A DNA stretch of 64,000 bases from Dinoroseobacter sp049801095. GTDB lineage: Bacteria; Pseudomonadota; Alphaproteobacteria; Rhodobacterales; Rhodobacteraceae. The notes beneath the pieces are model-generated. The model was not told the origin of the DNA and made no database searches. It saw nothing but the letters and a program-made list of their open reading frames with translations. The stretch lies in the NCBI RefSeq assembly GCF_049801095.1, contig NZ_JBNAGH010000002.1, positions 682,001-746,000 of the forward strand, given 5' to 3'. Of the stretch, positions 1 to 8,275 are shown piece by piece. Both the position numbers and the translations under genes were made by a program. Position 1 is the first letter of the stretch; every line of letters starts with the position of its first letter.

Positions 1-506
1 AGCAAGGCCTGCCGCATCATCCAGTCCACTGGCCCGCGGGCAGGTTTGTCCGCGCAAAAGGCAAGACACAGCGCGCCGCCCGGACGCAAGACGCGGCAAA
101 GCTCCTGCAGCGCCAGGGCCGCATCGGCGGAGGTTTCCAACGCCCAGGCGCAGGTCACGATCTCAAACCGGGCCGAGGGAAAGGGCAACGCCTCGAGCCG
201 CCCCGGCACCTTGGGACAGGGCAGATCCGCGCAACGGTTGAGCATCGCCGCCGATGGATCGAGCAGGGTCAGGTCCTCTGCCGCGACACCCTCGGACAAG
301 AGCGTCCGCGCGAAGACACCTGTGCCACAGCCGACATCCAGAAGGGCAGCACCCGGGCGATAGGCCACGCGCACAGCAGCCTCGAGCGCCGCCTGCGCCT
401 CGCCCCCAGCATATTTCAACCAGCGGCGGTGCAGCAGATCATAACTGGGCGCCAAGCGGGAATAGAGTTCCACCGGGTCGCGCGTCTCTCCAGCCAGGTG
501 GCTCAT
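1..506 (-). CDS. class I SAM-dependent methyltransferase (3' end cut by window edge)
   Basis: Read on the minus strand, an open frame starts with ATG at 506 (MSHLAGETRDPVELY) and runs off the left edge after 168 codons. Residues 55-63 are the glycine-rich SAM-binding motif I (LLDVGCGTG), the acidic end of strand 2 is LLDPS (about residue 83), and a VLRPGG segment follows, as in UbiE/Methyltransf_11 enzymes. It should transfer a methyl group from S-adenosylmethionine to a small molecule; the substrate cannot be read from the sequence. It is transcribed leftwards and is separated from the next gene by about 140 bases. The C-terminal part is missing only because of the window boundary. Confidence 0.8.
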   Translation of the reverse strand, partial: MSHLAGETRDPVELYSRLAPSYDLLHRRWLKYAGGEAQAALEAAVRVAYRPGAALLDVGCGTGVFARTLLSEGVAAEDLTLLDPSAAMLNRCADLPCPKVPGRLEALPFPSARFEIVTCAWALETSADAALALQELCRVLRPGGALCLAFCADKPARGPVDWMMRQAL

Positions 507-546
507 TGCGCGCCCTCCAGCTGGTCCGAAAATGAGCGGGAACTAC

Positions 547-560
547 GATCCACTTGGATC
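547..560. promoter_or_regulatory. short inverted repeat ahead of the methyltransferase
   Basis: GATCCA-CT-TGGATC is a perfect 6-bp inverted repeat about 40 bases upstream of the methyltransferase start. Its position suits an operator, but no regulator is tied to it. The rest of the 507-647 gap shows nothing else. Confidence 0.25.
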
Positions 561-647
561 ATGAACCCTTGTGGGAAGAAAACACCGGTGCCAAGAGGCC
601 TCGTCCGGCGCGCAGATCTCAAAGAGACGAAACTATCCGCAAAGACC

Positions 648-1310
648 CTAAACATGTCGCATCACCTTTGAAGTCGGGGCATCGGACACCTTGCGGATCA
701 CCCATTCGGCAATCGCAAGGTTCAGCGCCCAGGCGCTCCCCATCATCAGATCGCGCTCAAACCCCAGCAACTCCTGCCCTGTCACCAGCAGAGCCCCGAG
801 CCCAAGGATGGTCTGGGTCCCCGCCCCCTGCCCAATCGCAACGGCGCGCAGCATGGCAGCCCAGTGCCGTGCGATATCCCGACGGCGGATCGCAACCACC
901 GCACGCAGGATGAGCCACAGCATCCAGAGGCTGAGTAGGATGCGCAGCGCGAAGAGAATCCCGCCCTGCAACTCCTCTGGAAAGGAAAAGGCGACTGTCA
1001 TCCAGAGCCCGGATCCCGCGCTCACACTGCCTCCGAGCACCGCGATCCGCCCCAACACCCGGTGCAACCCGGGGCGGCTCTGCCGCAGGCTGGGCAAGAT
1101 CTGCACCGCGCCCAGCAGACAAAAGGCAGCGCTACCCAGAACATGCAGGATCACAGGCAAGGGCTGAGCCAGCGCGCGGGGGTTCGGCGGCGCCAAAGCG
1201 GCCCCGCCCAGCAGCTCGACCATCCGCAGCATCCCGCCGAGGACGGGCACCGCAGACAGGATCAGCAGCCCGGCCAGCAATGCTCCATCGCGTCGAGAAA
1301 GAAATCTCAT
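648..1310 (-). CDS. DUF2306 family integral membrane protein
   Basis: The 220-residue protein begins MRFLSRRDGALLAG; the longer open frame upstream of 1310 is arginine/cysteine-rich and looks non-coding, so the internal ATG is preferred. It has about six hydrophobic segments (for example residues 8-25, 52-72, 85-105, 118-138, 160-180). The conserved H/R-containing loops (LHRVLGRIAV, IRRRDIARHWAAMLRA) are typical of the DUF2306 family, whose biochemical role is unknown. It lies about 100 bases downstream of the NDH-2-like flavoprotein on the same strand and may be cotranscribed with it. A redox-linked membrane role is possible but only inferred. Confidence 0.65.
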   Translation of the reverse strand: MRFLSRRDGALLAGLLILSAVPVLGGMLRMVELLGGAALAPPNPRALAQPLPVILHVLGSAAFCLLGAVQILPSLRQSRPGLHRVLGRIAVLGGSVSAGSGLWMTVAFSFPEELQGGILFALRILLSLWMLWLILRAVVAIRRRDIARHWAAMLRAVAIGQGAGTQTILGLGALLVTGQELLGFERDLMMGSAWALNLAIAEWVIRKVSDAPTSKVMRHV

Positions 1311-1413
1311 GGCACGCCCCACCGCAGAGTGAGCTCCGCAGAGGCCTGCCACATGGACACCACCCGATGCCGCACGGCCTCCCCCCAGCACATCGCAAGA
1401 CCTCTCCGCGCCA

Positions 1414-2586
1414 TCACGCGGCCCGTTCGAATTGCGGCAGCAAGGCCAGCACCGAGGCATGGATCGCGGCGCGTCCAAGCTCGGGCCGCGGCGGGTAGAT
1501 CCACTGCCGGTTGATCTCGGCCTTCATCTCGGCGCCGTCTTCCCTTGTCTTGACCAGCGCCCGGTCCCAGCCTTGGGTGAAAACCGCGCCATAGGGGCCA
1601 AGATCGATGCAGGTCGCATAATCGGGCTGGCCATAGACCACGGTCGATTGACGCAAGAGATCGCGGACCGCGTTGTGCCCGGCGATGACCCCCGTGGGGA
1701 TCGCATGCTGGCAGGACATCAGCGTCGCGCGCCCACGCTCGGCCTGGGCCAGCGCCACATCGCCCGCCGCAAAGACCTCTGCCCGGTCGGCCACGCGCAG
1801 ATCCGGCTGCACCACAAGCCGACCATTGGCCCCGGTCCCCGCGCTGACCTGGGCTGTCAGGTGCGAGGCGCGCAGCCCGGTGGCGAAGATGACGGTGTGG
1901 GTCTCCAGCACCCGGCCAGAGCCCAGGGTCAGCACCTCGGGCGTGAGGCTGTGCGGCGCGTCCCCTCCCAGAAAGCGCACATTCGCCTCGACCAGCGCGG
2001 TGGCGATTTCCGCTTCCACGGCCTCGCCGAGCCCCTGACCCGGATTCGCAGCCCGATCAACCAGGAGGATCTCGAGCGCGGCACCGAACCGCATGCGCAG
2101 ATTGGTGGCCACTTCCAACCCGGTCAGACCTGCGCCAATCACCACAACCCGGCGCTCGGCGGCAGACGCAGTGCCAAGACCCGCCAGATGCGCATCGAGT
2201 CGCGCAGTGCTCTCATAAGTGTCCACGAAGAACCCGAACTCCGCCGCGCGCGGGATCGCCGGGAGCGCCGCGCGGCTGCCCGTGGCCAGCACCAGACGGT
2301 CATAGGGAAAGACCGCGCCGGAGGAAGCGCGCACCGCGCGCTCGGTCACTTTCGTGGCCTGCCCCAGTACGAAGTCCACCCCGAGCTCCGCCATCAACGG
2401 GCTCAGGGGAACGAGCATGTCCGGAGCCGCCCCCTCATAGAGCCGGGGCCGCACGCAGAGCTCCGGACGGTCCGAAAGCAAGGTGATCTTGAGCCCGCCT
2501 GCCTGTTCCCAATCCCGGGTTGCAGCGGCGCTCATCGCCGCCCAGACACCGGCGAACCCGCCGCCACATATCAGTATCTCGTCCAT
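1414..2586 (-). CDS. NDH-2-like NAD(P)/FAD-dependent oxidoreductase
   Basis: This 390-residue flavoprotein starts at MDEILICGGGFAGVW. The first Rossmann motif (CGGGFAG, residues 7-13) binds FAD, a second one (VVVIGAGLTGLE, mid-protein) binds NAD(P)H, and AAGDVALA near residue 275 is the usual C-terminal FAD contact of the pyridine nucleotide-disulfide oxidoreductase family. No redox-active CxxxxC pair is seen, so it resembles type II NADH dehydrogenase or FSP1-type quinone reductases more than thiol reductases. The open frame extends upstream but lacks protein-like sequence. It is divergent from the LysR gene, which probably regulates it, and precedes the DUF2306 gene. The exact electron acceptor is unknown. 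Confidence 0.75.
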   Translation of the reverse strand: MDEILICGGGFAGVWAAMSAAATRDWEQAGGLKITLLSDRPELCVRPRLYEGAAPDMLVPLSPLMAELGVDFVLGQATKVTERAVRASSGAVFPYDRLVLATGSRAALPAIPRAAEFGFFVDTYESTARLDAHLAGLGTASAAERRVVVIGAGLTGLEVATNLRMRFGAALEILLVDRAANPGQGLGEAVEAEIATALVEANVRFLGGDAPHSLTPEVLTLGSGRVLETHTVIFATGLRASHLTAQVSAGTGANGRLVVQPDLRVADRAEVFAAGDVALAQAERGRATLMSCQHAIPTGVIAGHNAVRDLLRQSTVVYGQPDYATCIDLGPYGAVFTQGWDRALVKTREDGAEMKAEINRQWIYPPRPELGRAAIHASVLALLPQFERAA

Positions 2587-2682
2587 CGGATCCTCGTCAT
2601 TCTCAACTCGATGGCGTCCATATCGCCATACACACAGGAATGTTCGATTGCCGAAAACTGCATGAGTGCTATACGCAGATGC

Positions 2683-3585
2683 ATGAACTGGGACGCGATC
2701 TCCTTTGATTGGAACCAGGTGCGCGCGTTTCTTGCCACCGCCGAGGAAGGCACGTTCAGCGCGGCGGCCCGGGCCCTGAGAACCACGCAACCGACCATCG
2801 GACGGCAGATTGCGGAGCTCGAAGACCGGCTCGGCGTCACCCTGTTGGAGCGGAGCGTAAAGGGGCCGAGCCTGACGGAGGCGGGCGAGACGCTGCTGCA
2901 CCATGTGCGCGCCATGAGCGATGCGGCGACGCTGATTTCCATGGCCGCCGCCAGCCAGGCCACGGATGTCTCGGGTAGTGTCACGATCACCGCGTCAGAC
3001 ATGCTGGCGGTCGGGCTGCTGCCAAGGTTGCTCCACCCGCTGCGCGACCGCGCGCCAGGGTTGCGGATGGAGGTCTTACCGTCAAATGATATCAAGGACT
3101 TGCTGCAACGAGAGGCGGATATCGCCGTGCGCCATGTGCGCCCCGAACAGCCCGAACTGATCGCGCGCCATGTGGGCGATTTGAAGGCGCATTTCTACGC
3201 CTCCAAGCGCTATCTCGACCAGGCCGGACGCCCGAAAACGCCCCGGGATGCGGCTGATCATGCCTTTGTCGGGATACCGAATCCCGACGGTCTACTGGCG
3301 ACCCTTCAGAACCTGGGCATCCCGTTGACCCGCGACAGCTTTGTTCTCAACAGCGATAGTGGTGTGGTGATTGCGGAGTTTCTCAAGGCGGGGTTCGGGA
3401 TCTCGCTCCTCCCCGCCGCCCTTTGCGAGCGGGAACCGGAGCTAGAGCGGGTTCTGCCCGACCTGCCCACCCCGCAATTCCCGATCTGGCTGGTCACCCA
3501 CCGCGAATTGCAGACGAGCCCGCGGATCCGGATAGTCTTTGACCAACTCGCCCTTGGCCTCGCCGAGGCCGCGCGAAGCGGCTAG
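2683..3585 (+). CDS. LysR family transcriptional regulator
   Basis: The 300-residue protein has an N-terminal winged helix-turn-helix (FDWNQVRAFLATAEEGTFSAAARAL, then TTQPTIGRQIAELEDRLGVTLLER) followed by a periplasmic-binding-protein-like effector domain. Length is typical for LysR regulators. An alternative ATG lies 21 bases upstream at 2662; neither start has a clear Shine-Dalgarno sequence, and 2683 gives the commoner N-terminus. It is transcribed away from the NDH-2-like flavoprotein across a gap of about 96 bases, the classic arrangement for a LysR regulator and its target. Its last four bases overlap the end of the convergent marR-type gene. Confidence 0.88.
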   Translation: MNWDAISFDWNQVRAFLATAEEGTFSAAARALRTTQPTIGRQIAELEDRLGVTLLERSVKGPSLTEAGETLLHHVRAMSDAATLISMAAASQATDVSGSVTITASDMLAVGLLPRLLHPLRDRAPGLRMEVLPSNDIKDLLQREADIAVRHVRPEQPELIARHVGDLKAHFYASKRYLDQAGRPKTPRDAADHAFVGIPNPDGLLATLQNLGIPLTRDSFVLNSDSGVVIAEFLKAGFGISLLPAALCEREPELERVLPDLPTPQFPIWLVTHRELQTSPRIRIVFDQLALGLAEAARSG

Positions 3586-4028
3586 GCGAGACTGGCGGGC
3601 ACCCCCACCATGAGCCGCTGCAGCAGGTCGGAAAAGCTCCGCAACTCCGCAGCACTCCACCGATCTTGGAAGACGTAGCCCGCACGCTTGGCAAAGGTCT
3701 CCTGCACTTCTGCCAGCCGCGCCTGCCCGGTCTCAGTCAGCACCACGAAGACAAGCCGCGCATCCCGCTCATCCGCGTCCCGACCCAGAAGGCCGATCTT
3801 TTCCAGCGGCGCGACCATGCGGGTGATGGTCGAGGCACTCACATGCATGCGTTTGGCCAGTTCTACCCGCGGCAGGCGATGCTTCGCGGCCCGCTCCAAA
3901 TGCAGGAGCATGAAGAACTCGTTCACGGAAAGGCCATGCACGGCGGAGAACTCTCCGGCGAGCCCGGCCCGCAATGCGTCTGCCGATTGCAGCAGGCGCA
4001 GGGCGTTTACGGTCTGGATCTCTGTCAT
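3582..4028 (-). CDS. MarR family transcriptional regulator
   Basis: A 148-residue winged-helix protein beginning MTEIQTVNALRLLQ. The DNA-binding core is recognisable: VNEFFMLLHLERA, then RVELAKRMHVSASTITRMVAPLEKIGLLGRDADERDARLVFVVLTETG, including the wing with the DxRD motif typical of MarR. An upstream in-frame ATG at 4064 would add 12 residues but overlaps a palindrome that looks like its operator, so the shorter form is preferred. It follows the ABC importer operon by 65 bases on the same strand and could be its last gene or an independent autoregulated gene. The effector is unknown. Confidence 0.85.
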   Translation of the reverse strand: MTEIQTVNALRLLQSADALRAGLAGEFSAVHGLSVNEFFMLLHLERAAKHRLPRVELAKRMHVSASTITRMVAPLEKIGLLGRDADERDARLVFVVLTETGQARLAEVQETFAKRAGYVFQDRWSAAELRSFSDLLQRLMVGVPASLA

Positions 4029-4051
4029 GGATCGCGAGTTATTGCGATTCG

Positions 4052-4065
4052 CTTGCGTATGCAAG
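4052..4065. promoter_or_regulatory. candidate MarR operator
   Basis: CTTGC-GTAT-GCAAG is a 5+5 inverted repeat 24 bases upstream of the marR-type start, followed by a further half site TTGCAAG (4070-4076). MarR proteins commonly bind such short palindromes in their own promoters. No experimental link; inferred from position. Confidence 0.4.
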
Positions 4066-4093
4066 GACTTTGCAAGTTATATGGAAGCAGATC

Positions 4094-5665
4094 TTATTCG
4101 GCGGTTTGCATGCCCAGCCGCCGCAGCACCCGCCGCTCGACCACAACCACAGCCTGATAGAGCAGGATCGACACCAGCACGGAGACGCAGGCCACGGCCC
4201 AGATCATGCCGAAATCAAGCTGCCCCCGGGACTGGTTGAGCAGATTGCCCAGCCCTTTGCCCGTGGCCAGCCATTCCGCGATCATCACGCCCAGCAATGC
4301 GCGCGGCACGGTCAGCCGCGTGGCGGCAAAGAGATAGGGCAAGGCGGCCGGCAGAGTGACCATGCGCAGCTCCTGCCAGACCGAGGCCCCATAGGCCCGC
4401 GGCACATCCCGCGCCGATTGCGGCACGAGCGCGAGCCCCTGGGCGAGCGTCACGAAAGCCGGAAAGAAGGTGACCGAGATTGTCACCCAAAGGGTCAGCG
4501 AGGTCCCCCGCCCGAAGATCAGCACCAACAGCGGCGTCAAAGCGACCAGAGGCATGGATTGGGAGACCAGCGCCACGGGCATGAACGCCCGGATCGCGTT
4601 CGGAAAGAGCCGCGTGCCGAGGGCAAGCAGGAAGGCAAAGCCGATGCCAGCCGCCATGCCGATGAAGGTGATCGGCAGGGTTTCGGCCAGGGCCGCCCCC
4701 AGCTTGGCCCGGGCGATGGCGGCCCGCTCTGCGAGAAACAGATACTCGACTACCCCGAGCGGCGTTTTCGAGATCATCGCCGGCACGCCACTGAGCTGGA
4801 TGAAGGCCCACCACAAAAGCAACGGCATCGCGATCACGCCGCAGAGCATGAGCACGCGCTGAAGCGGCGCGCCGGGCGGCGCTGCCAGATCCGGGGCGGC
4901 GGCGTTCAGGGTGACCGCGCGGGTCGCGCCGAGCAGCCGCCCCGCAACCCATCCGAAGATCAGATAGCCGAGCCCCGCGATTGCCGTGGCCACAAGCCCG
5001 ATGCCCCAGAGCCGGTCCGGCTCTCCCCGCCCCAGTGAACCAAGCAGATAGGTGCCGAGCCCCCAGCGCCCGCCTCCGCCGAACTCCGCCAGGATCGCCC
5101 CCAGCACCGCATTGGGGGCGGCGATCTGAAACCCCGCGATGATGGTCGGCAGGGCGGCCCGCAACTGCACCAGCCGCAGCACCGCCCATCTGCCTCCGCC
5201 ATAGGCCCGCACCACATCGCTGGTCCGGCTGTCCGACTGGGTCAGGCCGATCACCGTGGCCGTCATGGTGACGAAATAAACCGAGAGCGCGGCCAGCACC
5301 ACGCGCGGCGCCATCCCGGACAGGGTCAGCACAAGGATCGGCGCAATTGCGATGGGGGGCAGCGCGAAGAGCGCGATATTCACCCCGCGAAACAGCCGAA
5401 GCAACGGCGGCGAGAGCGCAAAGGCGATCCCTGCCGCCAGCGCCACGGCGTTGCCGATCAGGAACCCCAGCGCGGATGCCGAGAGGGTCGCGCCCACATG
5501 GCGGGGATAATCGGCCCGGTCCTCCCAAAGTCGGATCAGGATCTCGGTGACCCCGGGCAGCGCACCGCCCGCCACAAGGTCGAGCCGCCCGACAACTTCC
5601 CAGACCAGCAGGAGGACCGCGACGTTCCGCAAGCTGGTCCGGCGCCCCCCTGCCCCCTCAGCCAT
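4094..5665 (-). CDS. ABC importer permease, two fused SsuC/ThiX-like copies
   Basis: This 523-residue membrane protein contains two tandem copies of the binding-protein-dependent transport inner-membrane domain, each about 250 residues and each with an EAA-type loop (VVRAYGGGRWAVLRLVQLRAALPTIIAGFQIAAP in the first half, VPRAYGASVWQELRMVTLPAALPYLFAATRL in the second, given here as landmarks only). One polypeptide therefore replaces the usual permease dimer. It starts at MAEGAGG (5665), overlapping the ATPase end by 8 bases. It works with the ATPase and binding protein just upstream. Single-copy relatives carry taurine, alkanesulfonate, thiamin-precursor pyrimidines or riboflavin; substrate here is discussed under the binding protein. 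Confidence 0.85.
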   Translation of the reverse strand: MAEGAGGRRTSLRNVAVLLLVWEVVGRLDLVAGGALPGVTEILIRLWEDRADYPRHVGATLSASALGFLIGNAVALAAGIAFALSPPLLRLFRGVNIALFALPPIAIAPILVLTLSGMAPRVVLAALSVYFVTMTATVIGLTQSDSRTSDVVRAYGGGRWAVLRLVQLRAALPTIIAGFQIAAPNAVLGAILAEFGGGGRWGLGTYLLGSLGRGEPDRLWGIGLVATAIAGLGYLIFGWVAGRLLGATRAVTLNAAAPDLAAPPGAPLQRVLMLCGVIAMPLLLWWAFIQLSGVPAMISKTPLGVVEYLFLAERAAIARAKLGAALAETLPITFIGMAAGIGFAFLLALGTRLFPNAIRAFMPVALVSQSMPLVALTPLLVLIFGRGTSLTLWVTISVTFFPAFVTLAQGLALVPQSARDVPRAYGASVWQELRMVTLPAALPYLFAATRLTVPRALLGVMIAEWLATGKGLGNLLNQSRGQLDFGMIWAVACVSVLVSILLYQAVVVVERRVLRRLGMQTAE

Positions 5666-6425
5666 GGAGCACCGCAGCCACCCGGTCCGTGAGTGCATGG
5701 AAGGCCGGATCCGAGAAGAGATCCGGATGGCGCGGGCGGGCGAAGGGCACATCAATGATGTCCACGATCCGACCCGGCGCCGCGTGCATCACCACGATCC
5801 GGTCGGCGAGAAAAACAGCCTCGTCAATGCCATGGGTCACCAGAAGCGCAGTGGAGCCGGTCTCCTGCCAGACGCGCTGCAGCTCCACATTCATCTGGCG
5901 GCGCAGGATCTGGTCGAGCGCGCCAAAGGGCTCATCCATGAAAAGCACGCTGGGCTCGGTGACCAGCGCCCGGGCAATGGCCACCCGCTGGCGCATGCCG
6001 CCGGAGAGCTCTCCGGGCAGGGAATTCTCGTAGCCCTTGAGCCCGACGAGGTCGATCATCGCCTGCACCTGCGCCGCATGGGCCTTACGGCTCAGACCGA
6101 TCACTTCCAGCGGCATCTCCACATTCTTGCGCACCGACCGCCAAGGCAGCAGGGCCGCGTCCTGAAACGCGACCCCGGTCTTTCCGGCCTTCGCTGCCGC
6201 GAGAGGGGGCTCGCCGGAGATCCGGATCTCACCGCTATCCGGCACCTCGAGCCCAAGCGCCACGCGCAGGGCCGTGGACTTGCCACAGCCCGAGGGCCCG
6301 ATCAGCGCGGTAAAGGACCCGGCCGGGCAGGTCAGCGTCACATCCTGCAACGCCTGCACTGTCTTGCCGCGCCCTTCAAAGGTCTTGTTGACCCCGGAGA
6401 GAGAGATCCCGGCCGGGGCCGTCAT
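5658..6425 (-). CDS. ABC importer ATPase (SsuB/TauB/ThiZ-like)
   Basis: A 255-residue nucleotide-binding subunit with Walker A GPSGCGKS (about residues 43-50), Q-loop, signature LSGGMRQR, Walker B VLFMDEP and the switch histidine in LLVTHGIDEA. It belongs to the nitrate/sulfonate/taurine/pyrimidine importer subfamily. It powers the fused permease downstream (8-base overlap) and receives substrate from the binding protein upstream (1-base overlap of stop and start), so the three are translationally coupled in one operon. Confidence 0.88.
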   Translation of the reverse strand: MTAPAGISLSGVNKTFEGRGKTVQALQDVTLTCPAGSFTALIGPSGCGKSTALRVALGLEVPDSGEIRISGEPPLAAAKAGKTGVAFQDAALLPWRSVRKNVEMPLEVIGLSRKAHAAQVQAMIDLVGLKGYENSLPGELSGGMRQRVAIARALVTEPSVLFMDEPFGALDQILRRQMNVELQRVWQETGSTALLVTHGIDEAVFLADRIVVMHAAPGRIVDIIDVPFARPRHPDLFSDPAFHALTDRVAAVLHG

Positions 6426-7396
6426 CAGATCTCGTCAAGCAAGGTAGTATCGAACATCTCGCGCGTGCCTTCGATGCCCACTTCGCGCAAGGCTTCGAGA
6501 TTGGCCTCAATCCCCTCCTCGGTCATGGCGAAGATGCCGTCCGGATGCTCCATCAGCGGCTTCTGCGCCTCGTTGAAGAACTCTTCATTGGCGATGGTCC
6601 GCCCGGTCCCTGCGAAATGGGTCTCCGCCCACTTTGCGGGCCAAAGCTTTGTATCCACGTTGTTTTCCACCCACCCCTTGCGGCTGGCCCGGAGCCAGGC
6701 GACCAACTCGTCGCGCTTGTCGGCCAGGGTCTGCTCGGTCACCACGACGGTATCGTTATAGATGGTGTAGCCGAAATCATAGAGCAGGAAGGACACCGCC
6801 TCCCCGCCAAGCTGCGAGATCGTGTAGGGCACATTGGTGGTGAAATCGAGGCTCGCATCGATCTCTTTCTGGATCAGCGGCGTGGGGTCATAGGCATAGG
6901 GCACGATGTTCACATCCGCCGGATCGATCCCGTTGATCTTGAGCATCGCCTCCACCGAGATCACGTTGACCGGCGGCACGGCGAGGGTCTTGCCCACCAG
7001 ATCCGCGGGCGCATTGATCCCGCTCTCCACCAGCGAGACGATTCCGATCGGGTTCTTCTGATACTGGGCGCCGATGATCTTGAAGGGCGCGCCCTGCTCG
7101 GCAATCGCCTTGATGGTGGTGTCGGGCGTCGTCAGCGCCAGATCCGCGCGCCCGGCGATGATCGTGCTCTCGGGGATCACATCGGGGCCGCCGGAGAGAT
7201 AGGTCAGATCCAACCCCTCATCGGTGTAATAGCCCTGATCCATGGCGAGAAAGTAGCCGGCAAACTCGGCATCATTGATCCAGGCGGCCTGCATGGTGAA
7301 GGGCGTTGCCGCGCGGGCGCGCAAGGGCATGGATCCTGCTGCAGCCGCAGCGGCAGCACTGCCCATGAAGTGGCGTCGGGATAGGCGAAGGGTCAT
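6425..7396 (-). CDS. NMT1/THI5-like ABC substrate-binding protein, Tat-exported
   Basis: The 323-residue protein starts at 7396 after an AAGGAGAG Shine-Dalgarno sequence. Its N-terminus MTLRLSRRHFMGSAAAAAAAG is a twin-arginine signal, so it is exported folded to the periplasm. The mature part follows the NMT1/THI5 fold, with the FAGYFLAMDQGYYTDEGL opening typical of ThiY, riboflavin-binding RibY and related proteins. The substrate is not certain; a pyrimidine thiamin precursor is favoured because the next gene upstream is a COG0212 cyclo-ligase paralogue, a family that comparative genomics links to thiamin metabolism. A sulfonate, nitrile-derived or flavin substrate remains possible. Confidence 0.75.
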   Translation of the reverse strand: MTLRLSRRHFMGSAAAAAAAGSMPLRARAATPFTMQAAWINDAEFAGYFLAMDQGYYTDEGLDLTYLSGGPDVIPESTIIAGRADLALTTPDTTIKAIAEQGAPFKIIGAQYQKNPIGIVSLVESGINAPADLVGKTLAVPPVNVISVEAMLKINGIDPADVNIVPYAYDPTPLIQKEIDASLDFTTNVPYTISQLGGEAVSFLLYDFGYTIYNDTVVVTEQTLADKRDELVAWLRASRKGWVENNVDTKLWPAKWAETHFAGTGRTIANEEFFNEAQKPLMEHPDGIFAMTEEGIEANLEALREVGIEGTREMFDTTLLDEI

Positions 7397-7442
7397 GAAG
7401 TCTCTCCTTGTTGGGCAGGGTTTGGGCAGGTCTTTTGCGGGA

Positions 7443-8180
7443 TCAGGCGAGGCCCTGAATCCGCTGCAGCTCCTGCAGCGGTGGGGTCTCGGCGATTTGT
7501 TTCGGCTCCAGCAGGGGCCACTTGACGCCAGAGGGTCGCTTGGCGCGCCGCTCCACCGTGAAGAGGGTCGCGGGCGTGGCGATCTGGTCCACGAGGATGT
7601 CGGTCTCCGAAGGCTGCAGTTCCTCATCGACGACCTGCACGTCATGGACCACGGCGATCACGGGCGTGCTCTCATCCACGAGCCCCAGATCCGTGAACAT
7701 GCCCCACTCCAGATCGAAGAACCCATGCCCCTTGCCAAAGCGCACCCCGTTCTTCGACACCGCCGAGGCCCCGGTCACCATCAGATCAAAGCGCCCGCGC
7801 CGGGCGATCCCCTCCAGCGAGATCGGCTCGCCAAAATGCTCCATCCCGTCGAGCCAGGACGCATAGAGCGCCGCGCCCGCCGGGATCTTGGCCGGGTCTA
7901 TGAAAAGAAAGCCGCGATAGATGCCATAGGTCGACATCACGAAAGGCTTGCCATCCTCGATCATCCGGCGGCGCAGATCCGCGAGGCAGTTGTCCGGCGT
8001 GATGAAGGCAAAGCTTGAGGCGTCATAGGCTGGCTCGGCCACAAGCCGATCCGTGGCCATCTCCGAGCCCTCGAAATCAGGAATGACCTCGGCAAAGTTC
8101 ATGTGGAACCGCGTGTCCGGCTTGGCGACATCCTGCAGCTTGGTCCAGATCCGCTCGCGCACCACCTTCGATGTAGACAT
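7443..8180 (-). CDS. 5-formyltetrahydrofolate cyclo-ligase paralogue (COG0212-like)
   Basis: This 245-residue protein has the cyclo-ligase landmark GVRFGKGHGFFDLEWGMF in its middle, matching the (G)xGxGxxD substrate loop of 5-formyl-THF cyclo-ligases, but the rest diverges from the standard FAU1/YgfA enzyme. Members of this paralogous group occur next to thiamin genes and do not always have cyclo-ligase activity. It is the first gene of the operon and is followed after 46 bases by the binding protein. The divergent RpiR gene and the palindromes between them point to control at this start. Function as a true folate enzyme is possible but less likely than a salvage or repair role tied to the importer. 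Confidence 0.65.
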   Translation of the reverse strand: MSTSKVVRERIWTKLQDVAKPDTRFHMNFAEVIPDFEGSEMATDRLVAEPAYDASSFAFITPDNCLADLRRRMIEDGKPFVMSTYGIYRGFLFIDPAKIPAGAALYASWLDGMEHFGEPISLEGIARRGRFDLMVTGASAVSKNGVRFGKGHGFFDLEWGMFTDLGLVDESTPVIAVVHDVQVVDEELQPSETDILVDQIATPATLFTVERRAKRPSGVKWPLLEPKQIAETPPLQELQRIQGLA

Positions 8181-8203
8181 CCCGATTCCTCGTCAGTTTC
8201 ACT

Positions 8204-8232
8204 GTTTCAAGTTAATGAAACACAGGTTTCAT
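8204..8232. promoter_or_regulatory. candidate RpiR operator (overlapping palindromes)
   Basis: The 95-base gap between the divergent cyclo-ligase paralogue and rpiR-type genes holds two overlapping inverted repeats. GTTTCA-AGTTAA-TGAAAC spans 8204-8221 and ATGAAAC-ACAG-GTTTCAT spans 8215-8232 (7-bp perfect arms). A further GTTTCA half site starts at 8196. Sites of the TGAAA/TTTCA type are usual for RpiR/MurR regulators, so this probably controls both divergent units. Confidence 0.6.
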
Positions 8233-8275
8233 ACGTCAAGTTGAAAAATGGCGCAGCACGCGATAGGGGTGGAAA

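Noticed and set aside
8181..8275. Possible TPP riboswitch before the cyclo-ligase paralogue/importer operon
   Set aside because: The 95-base gap lacks the conserved CUGAGA and other THI-box segments; it holds palindromes instead.
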